64,000 bases of DNA. Source: Paenibacillus chondroitinus NBRC 15376. Its GTDB lineage: Bacteria > Bacillota > Bacilli > Paenibacillales > NBRC-103111. Below, piece after piece: positions 60,034 to 64,000 of this stretch. A program made the position numbers and the translations under genes. A model generated the notes under the pieces. That model was not told the DNA's origin and made no database searches. It saw nothing but the letters and a program-made list of their open reading frames with translations. Numbering within the stretch: position 1 is the stretch's first letter; each line of letters starts with the position of its first letter. The stretch covers positions 1 through 64,000 of the forward strand of contig NZ_BILW01000017.1 of assembly GCF_004000765.1 (NCBI RefSeq). Direction: 5' to 3'.

Positions 60034-61590
60034 ATGAGCGTAAAAGATAAAAGGGCTGCGAAGTCCAACGGGAAATCTGCGGATCGAAGAGCGGGGAGTT
60101 TTGCGGGGCAAAGAGTAGGGAGTTCTGCAGAACGTTCTAAGGATCAAAGAGCAAGGAATTCTGCGCCCAAAGCGGCGCCGGCCTGGATGGCAGATCTGCC
60201 GGTGCAGATCGGACAGCAATACGAGGCTGAGATCATCGGGATCAGCCATGATGGGGAAGGGGTGGGCCGTGTGAACGGCTTTACCCTTTTTGTTGCTGGT
60301 GCGCTGCCGGGTGAGCGTGCTCTGGTGCGGGTGGAGCATGTGAAGAAGCAGTACGGGTATGCGCGGCTGCTGCAATTGGTGGAAGAGAGTGCGGAGCGCG
60401 TCATGCCGGTTTGCAGCATTTATGAGGAGTGCGGCGGCTGTCAGCTGCAGCACCTGAGCTATGAGGCACAGCTACGCGTGAAGCGTCAGCAGGTTGTGGA
60501 TAATTTGCAGCGGATTGGGAAGCTGGATGTGCACTCGGAAGCATCTGAGGGCATAGTTGTCCATCCCACGCTGGGAATGTCCGAGCCATGGCGGTACCGG
60601 AACAAAGCGCAAGTTCCTTTTGGGGAAGAGCGTGGCGGCCTCATTGGCGGATTTTATGCACAGGGAAGCCATCGCATCATTGATATGGAGGAGTGCCTGA
60701 TCCAGCACGAGGCGAACGACGAAGTAGTCGCTCGGGTGAAGGAGATCGGTGCGCGGCTGGGTATTACCGCTTATCGGGAAGAGACGAATGCCGGACTGCT
60801 GCGCCATGTCGTCGTCAAAGTCGGCTTCCGCACGGGCGAGATCATGGTCGTTTTGGTGACTAACGGCAGCACGATTCCGCGTGTGGACGAGTGGATTGAT
60901 GGTATTAGGGCTGCGCTGCCTTCAGTGAAGAGCATTTGCCATAACATTAATGTGAAACAGACGAATGTTATTTTTGGGGATGAGACTCGCGTCCTATGGG
61001 GCAGCGAGGTCATCTATGACTATATCGGCGATGTGAAATTTGCCATTTCCGCGCGATCCTTCTTTCAAGTGAACCCCGTTCAGACGGAAGTCTTATACGG
61101 GAAGGCTCTCGAGTACGCCGGGTTGACCGGCGATGAAGTCGTCGTCGATGCCTATTGCGGCATCGGGACGATCTCCCTGTTCCTGGCGCAGCGCGCGGGA
61201 CAGGTCTACGGCGTTGAGATCGTCGAAGAGGCGATCGCGGATGCACGGAAGAATGCCGAGTTGAACGGCATGACGAACGTGCATTTCGAAGCGGGCCCAG
61301 CGGAAGTGGTCCTCCCCGAGTGGACACGTCAGGGCATTCGCCCGGACGTGATCGTGGTGGACCCGCCCCGGAAGGGCTGCGACGCCGCGCTGCTCGCGAC
61401 GATCCTAGAGCTGCAGCCGCGCCGCGTCGTCTATGTGTCGTGCAGCGCATCGACACTGGCTCGCGACTTGCGCGTGCTGGTTGATGGGGGCTACGGCGTC
61501 GCGGAGGTGACGCCGGTGGATATGTTCCCGCATACGGTACATGTGGAGTCGGTGGCTTTATTGGTGAGGGATGATGTAGATACTAAATAA
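60034..61590 (+). CDS. rlmCD: 23S rRNA (uracil-C5)-methyltransferase RlmCD
   Basis: A 518-residue RumA-type enzyme. Residues 1-45 are a basic, Ser/Arg-rich extension built from three short repeats. A TRAM domain follows (GISHDGEGVGRVNGFTLFV). The [4Fe-4S] cysteines lie in VCSIYEECGGCQLQH. The SAM site is VVDAYCGIGTISLFLA, and the catalytic Cys is in VYVSCSASTLARDL. In B. subtilis one enzyme methylates both U747 and U1939. Gram-positive paralogues exist, so the exact site is inferred. The ribosome binding site GAGGGA is weak. The C-terminal third is GC-rich. Confidence 0.94.
   Translation: MSVKDKRAAKSNGKSADRRAGSFAGQRVGSSAERSKDQRARNSAPKAAPAWMADLPVQIGQQYEAEIIGISHDGEGVGRVNGFTLFVAGALPGERALVRVEHVKKQYGYARLLQLVEESAERVMPVCSIYEECGGCQLQHLSYEAQLRVKRQQVVDNLQRIGKLDVHSEASEGIVVHPTLGMSEPWRYRNKAQVPFGEERGGLIGGFYAQGSHRIIDMEECLIQHEANDEVVARVKEIGARLGITAYREETNAGLLRHVVVKVGFRTGEIMVVLVTNGSTIPRVDEWIDGIRAALPSVKSICHNINVKQTNVIFGDETRVLWGSEVIYDYIGDVKFAISARSFFQVNPVQTEVLYGKALEYAGLTGDEVVVDAYCGIGTISLFLAQRAGQVYGVEIVEEAIADARKNAELNGMTNVHFEAGPAEVVLPEWTRQGIRPDVIVVDPPRKGCDAALLATILELQPRRVVYVSCSASTLARDLRVLVDGGYGVAEVTPVDMFPHTVHVESVALLVRDDVDTK
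60085..60165 (+). repeat. Three imperfect 21-bp repeats in the rlmCD 5' end
   Basis: CGAAGAGCGGGGAGTTTTGCG (60085), CAAAGAGTAGGGAGTTCTGCA (60109) and CAAAGAGCAAGGAATTCTGCG (60145), shown up to their 20-21 bases, encode the variable basic N-terminal extension; spacings of 24 and 36 bp keep frame. Confidence 0.75.
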
Positions 61591-61675
61591 ACCCTTGCTA
61601 TAACAAATAAAGTCCTGCCAAAATCGTAATAAACTCCTGCTATTCCCTATCGAGAGCCGGAACAAGAGCAGGTAA
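61586..61675. repeat. Short direct repeats after rlmCD
   Basis: AATAAACCCTTGCTA, AATAAAGTCCTGCCA and AATAAACTCCTGCTA start at 61586, 61606 and 61628; an inverted GAGCAGG follows at about 61666. This is a different type from the tetrads. The rest of the roughly 830-bp gene-free stretch to 62423 holds two terminators and AT-rich sequence. Confidence 0.55.
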
Positions 61676-61710
61676 AAGATCCTAATTTTCTTCTCAAGCG
61701 TTACCCCAAT

Positions 61711-61757
61711 CCGAGCGTTACTCAGGCTTTACCTCCTGATCTCGCTCGGCTTTTTTA
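61711..61757 (+). terminator. Probable terminator of the dgkB-rlmCD unit
   Basis: CCGAGCG (61711-61717) pairs with CGCTCGG (61743-61749), inner CAGG/CCTG, followed by T6. It lies 120 bp after the rlmCD stop. Confidence 0.8.
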
Positions 61758-62047
61758 TTCCCATCATAAGAATAAAACGATTCGCCGCGGCACCGAAACC
61801 CTTGATATTCCTATGTTTCCCCAGGCTTATTCTCATCCAAATGCTTTTCCCAATCAATCCCTAATCATTTACTCAAACGCATTTCCCCATGGTTTTACCC
61901 GATCAATTATCCTGGATGCTCCAATATAGTCAGCACAAAAACGAAAATATAAGAGGAATAGCAATTCTTATTGAATGATGAGAGTAAATTTGTTAGAGGA
62001 CGTGCTCATTCAGCTTTAAATGACATAAAAATGTTTTGTAAGTAGTC

Positions 62048-62080
62048 ACGCTTCAGAGATATCTCTGAGGCGTTTTTTTA
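62048..62080 (+). terminator. Terminator with no obvious upstream gene
   Basis: ACGCTTCAGAGA pairs with TCTCTGAGGCGT, one G-T, followed by T7. A 24-27 codon frame ending at about 62040 is the only candidate before it, so a small RNA or a decayed gene may precede it. Confidence 0.8.
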
Positions 62081-62423
62081 TTGAGGGGGGGTGGCGATTA
62101 ATCCCAATTTAAAATCTTCAGTCCGCATAACCATTATCAACCCTGTATTAGTTTTTCTTCATCCTTGGCTTTTTTATTTTTTACTGGCAATATCCGCTAA
62201 ATTTACTCTTTTATTTCTCTGTAACTATTCTATTTTAGTAAAATTATTTGATTTTAATGATTTGCTCACAATCTTTTAAATCTTTGATAACAAAATTCAA
62301 ATAAGGAACACAATGATTTTGAAATGATCACAATGTTTAACACTTTGAAAACAGACAATTGCACTTTCCTGTCGTAACATGACAGTAGACAGCACAACTA
62401 ACAGCAAACTATCGAAGGTGAAT

Positions 62424-64000
62424 ATGATGCGCAAGTGGCTCAAATTGTTGTTTAAGATAGGTCTTGTCATTGCGATAGTAGCCGGTGCGCTTTATTATTG
62501 GCTGCGTCCGCTTTTGGTCAGAATCGAAAGCACGGCGCTGGCTAGCGGCATACATGTAAAGTTTAGGACCCAAGGAACGAATGTAGAAGAATACACGAAT
62601 CAAGCCTGGCAGCCCTATTTCGCCAAGGGAATTAATATGGGGGCGACGATCCCAGGACATTTTCCCGGTGAATTGGCCATTTCGGAGGATGAATATGAGA
62701 GATGGTTTGGCATGATTCAGGACATGGGCGTGAATGTGATTCGGGTGTATACGATCATGATGCCCGAGTTTTACGAGGCGCTCTCCAAATACAACATGAA
62801 GCATCAGAAAGATCCGCTTTTCTTCCTACAGGGCATATGGAGCCCGGAGGAACAGCTGATTGAAGGGCAAGATGCCTTCGATCTCAAGATCAAGGAGAAA
62901 TTCGAGCAAGAGATTAAAGACGCGGTTACGGCGGTTTATGGAAAAACGACACTCACGCCCGAGCCGCATTCGGGAAAAGCAGGAGGTGCTTATAAATATA
63001 ATGCAGGTCCTTATCTCATGGGCTGGATTGTCGGCACGGAATGGGATCCTAAGATGGTGAAGGGGACCAATGATTTGCACGCGGGCACCCCGGACTATGT
63101 TGGGAAATATTTTCGCAATAAACCGGGAGCGAACGCTTTTGAGAAGTGGTTGGCCTTGATGGTCGACACGGCGGCGCAAACGGAAATTCAATATGGCTGG
63201 CAGCATCCGATGGCTTTCGCCAATTGGGTGACGACAGATCCAATCACGCATCCGGGTGAACCTCTCGTTGAGGAGGATCTGGTTAGCGTCGATCCCACGC
63301 ATATTGAGGCGGTGGATTGGGAGGCGGGCTATTTTGCCTCGTATCACGTGTATCCGTATTATCCGGATTTCTTTGCTTTCGATAAGTCGTTTCAGGAAAT
63401 GACCAACAGCAAAGGAGAAGCCGATAGTTACCTCACCTATCTGAATAAGTTAAAAGCAGCGCACCCCAATATGCCGGTCATGGTTACGGAGTATGGCGTG
63501 CCGGCTTCCTTGGGCGTAGCCCACTTGGGCACGCTCGGCCGCAATCAAGGCGGTCATAACGAGCAGCAGCAGGGAGAGATCGATGCGGACTTGCTGCAGG
63601 AGATTCACGGAGCCGGCTATGCTGGTGCGATATTGTTCACGTGGCAGGACGAATGGTTTAAGAAAACGTGGAACACCCAACGTTACGATGAAGCGGATCG
63701 CCGGGCTTACTGGTATAACACACTGACGAACGAGTCTTTCTTCGGGGTACTCGGGATGTTCCCGGGCAAAGACGAAGCGATTCACATCGATGGGGACGCC
63801 TCGGATTGGAACAAACTGAAGGATAAGAAGAAGCTTGATGTGCAGGCTCCCGGCTTTGAGGAGATTTGGGCCACGCATGACGAAGGCTACCTTTACTTGA
63901 TGGCCAAGCTATCGGAGCCGTTCGACCCGTCTGCTGAAAGCATCTACTTCGGGGCAGATACGCTGCCTGGTGGCAATCGTCACGGACCCGAGCTTCATGG
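62424..64000 (+). CDS. Membrane-anchored glycoside hydrolase-like protein (partial)
   Basis: The 3' end is beyond the window; 525 codons are seen. A basic start and one membrane helix (about 9-27) anchor it outside the cell. The body looks like a clan-A TIM barrel: RVYTIMMPEFYEAL, a likely acid/base Glu206 in VGTEWDP, and a likely nucleophile Glu356 in VTEYGVPAS with ILFTWQDEWFKKTW after it. At about 455 a CBM9-like domain begins (IHIDGDASDWNKL). It probably acts on an extracellular polysaccharide; linkage is unknown. ATG 62424 follows GAAGGTGA; ATG 62427 is equally possible. Confidence 0.78.
   Translation, partial: MMRKWLKLLFKIGLVIAIVAGALYYWLRPLLVRIESTALASGIHVKFRTQGTNVEEYTNQAWQPYFAKGINMGATIPGHFPGELAISEDEYERWFGMIQDMGVNVIRVYTIMMPEFYEALSKYNMKHQKDPLFFLQGIWSPEEQLIEGQDAFDLKIKEKFEQEIKDAVTAVYGKTTLTPEPHSGKAGGAYKYNAGPYLMGWIVGTEWDPKMVKGTNDLHAGTPDYVGKYFRNKPGANAFEKWLALMVDTAAQTEIQYGWQHPMAFANWVTTDPITHPGEPLVEEDLVSVDPTHIEAVDWEAGYFASYHVYPYYPDFFAFDKSFQEMTNSKGEADSYLTYLNKLKAAHPNMPVMVTEYGVPASLGVAHLGTLGRNQGGHNEQQQGEIDADLLQEIHGAGYAGAILFTWQDEWFKKTWNTQRYDEADRRAYWYNTLTNESFFGVLGMFPGKDEAIHIDGDASDWNKLKDKKKLDVQAPGFEEIWATHDEGYLYLMAKLSEPFDPSAESIYFGADTLPGGNRHGPELH

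Noticed and set aside
62091-62279. 62-codon hydrophobic frame with a G-rich sequence before it
   Set aside because: Composition matches AT-rich intergenic DNA, it starts directly behind a terminator T run, and no conserved pattern is visible.

Overview
The window looks like a chromosomal segment of a Paenibacillus-type member of the Bacillales. The evidence is the Bacillus-like order of the pur operon (purEKBCSQLFMNHD), strong AGGAGG-type ribosome binding sites with frequent GTG and TTG starts, moderate GC content, an SLH-domain surface protein, YerC, DgkB and RlmCD homologues, and a large AraC regulator with an extracellular sensor. I found no tRNA, rRNA, CRISPR array, IS element or prophage.

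Layout. 1-1690: an upstream terminator, a repeat element and a two-gene chromate-type transporter. 1905-21399: a large purine scavenging and degradation cluster on the + strand. It has a BMP-family ABC transporter (ATPase and two permeases), a guanine-deaminase-like enzyme, PucL (OHCU decarboxylase fused to uricase), PucM, allantoinase, allantoate amidohydrolase, PucG aminotransferase, a gamma-glutamyltransferase-family hydrolase, xanthine dehydrogenase PucABCDE, the BMP-type binding lipoprotein of the transporter and a Rieske oxygenase. Together these could carry guanine or hypoxanthine through xanthine, urate, 5-hydroxyisourate, OHCU, allantoin and allantoate to ureidoglycine, glyoxylate and ammonia. 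21480-25449: a rearranged quorum-sensing module of comX-like pheromone gene (- strand), comP-like kinase and comQ-like prenyltransferase, with no comA in view. Then come a pectin methylesterase remnant, a truncated Fur-family gene behind its own Fur-type box, and a secreted DUF3298-type protein. 28182-41802: the complete de novo purine operon, preceded by paired PurBoxes, a sigma-A promoter, a guanine riboswitch and an attenuator. 41892-49582: small cell-envelope and metabolic genes, including an amidase, an extradiol dioxygenase family protein, a DCC-family protein, a DUF3048 lipoprotein, a UgpB-like binding protein behind a PhoP-box-like site, and a convergent membrane AraC regulator. 49898-56584: a HupE/UreJ-like membrane protein and an 1823-residue surface-anchored metallophosphoesterase. 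56852-61590: a glycine-rich basic protein, YerC, a CbiX-like chelatase, DgkB and RlmCD. 62424-64000: the start of a membrane-anchored clan-A-like glycoside hydrolase, cut by the window edge.

The window therefore holds both halves of purine metabolism: degradation and uptake at the left, synthesis in the centre, each with its own control signals. Two features stand out. The first is the split, comA-less ComX-ComP-ComQ module. The second is a set of about 180-bp intergenic elements, each built of four short units. Five elements of three sequence types share nearly the same spacing (51-52, 60-63, 51-52 bp), close to whole helical turns. All lie between transcription units.
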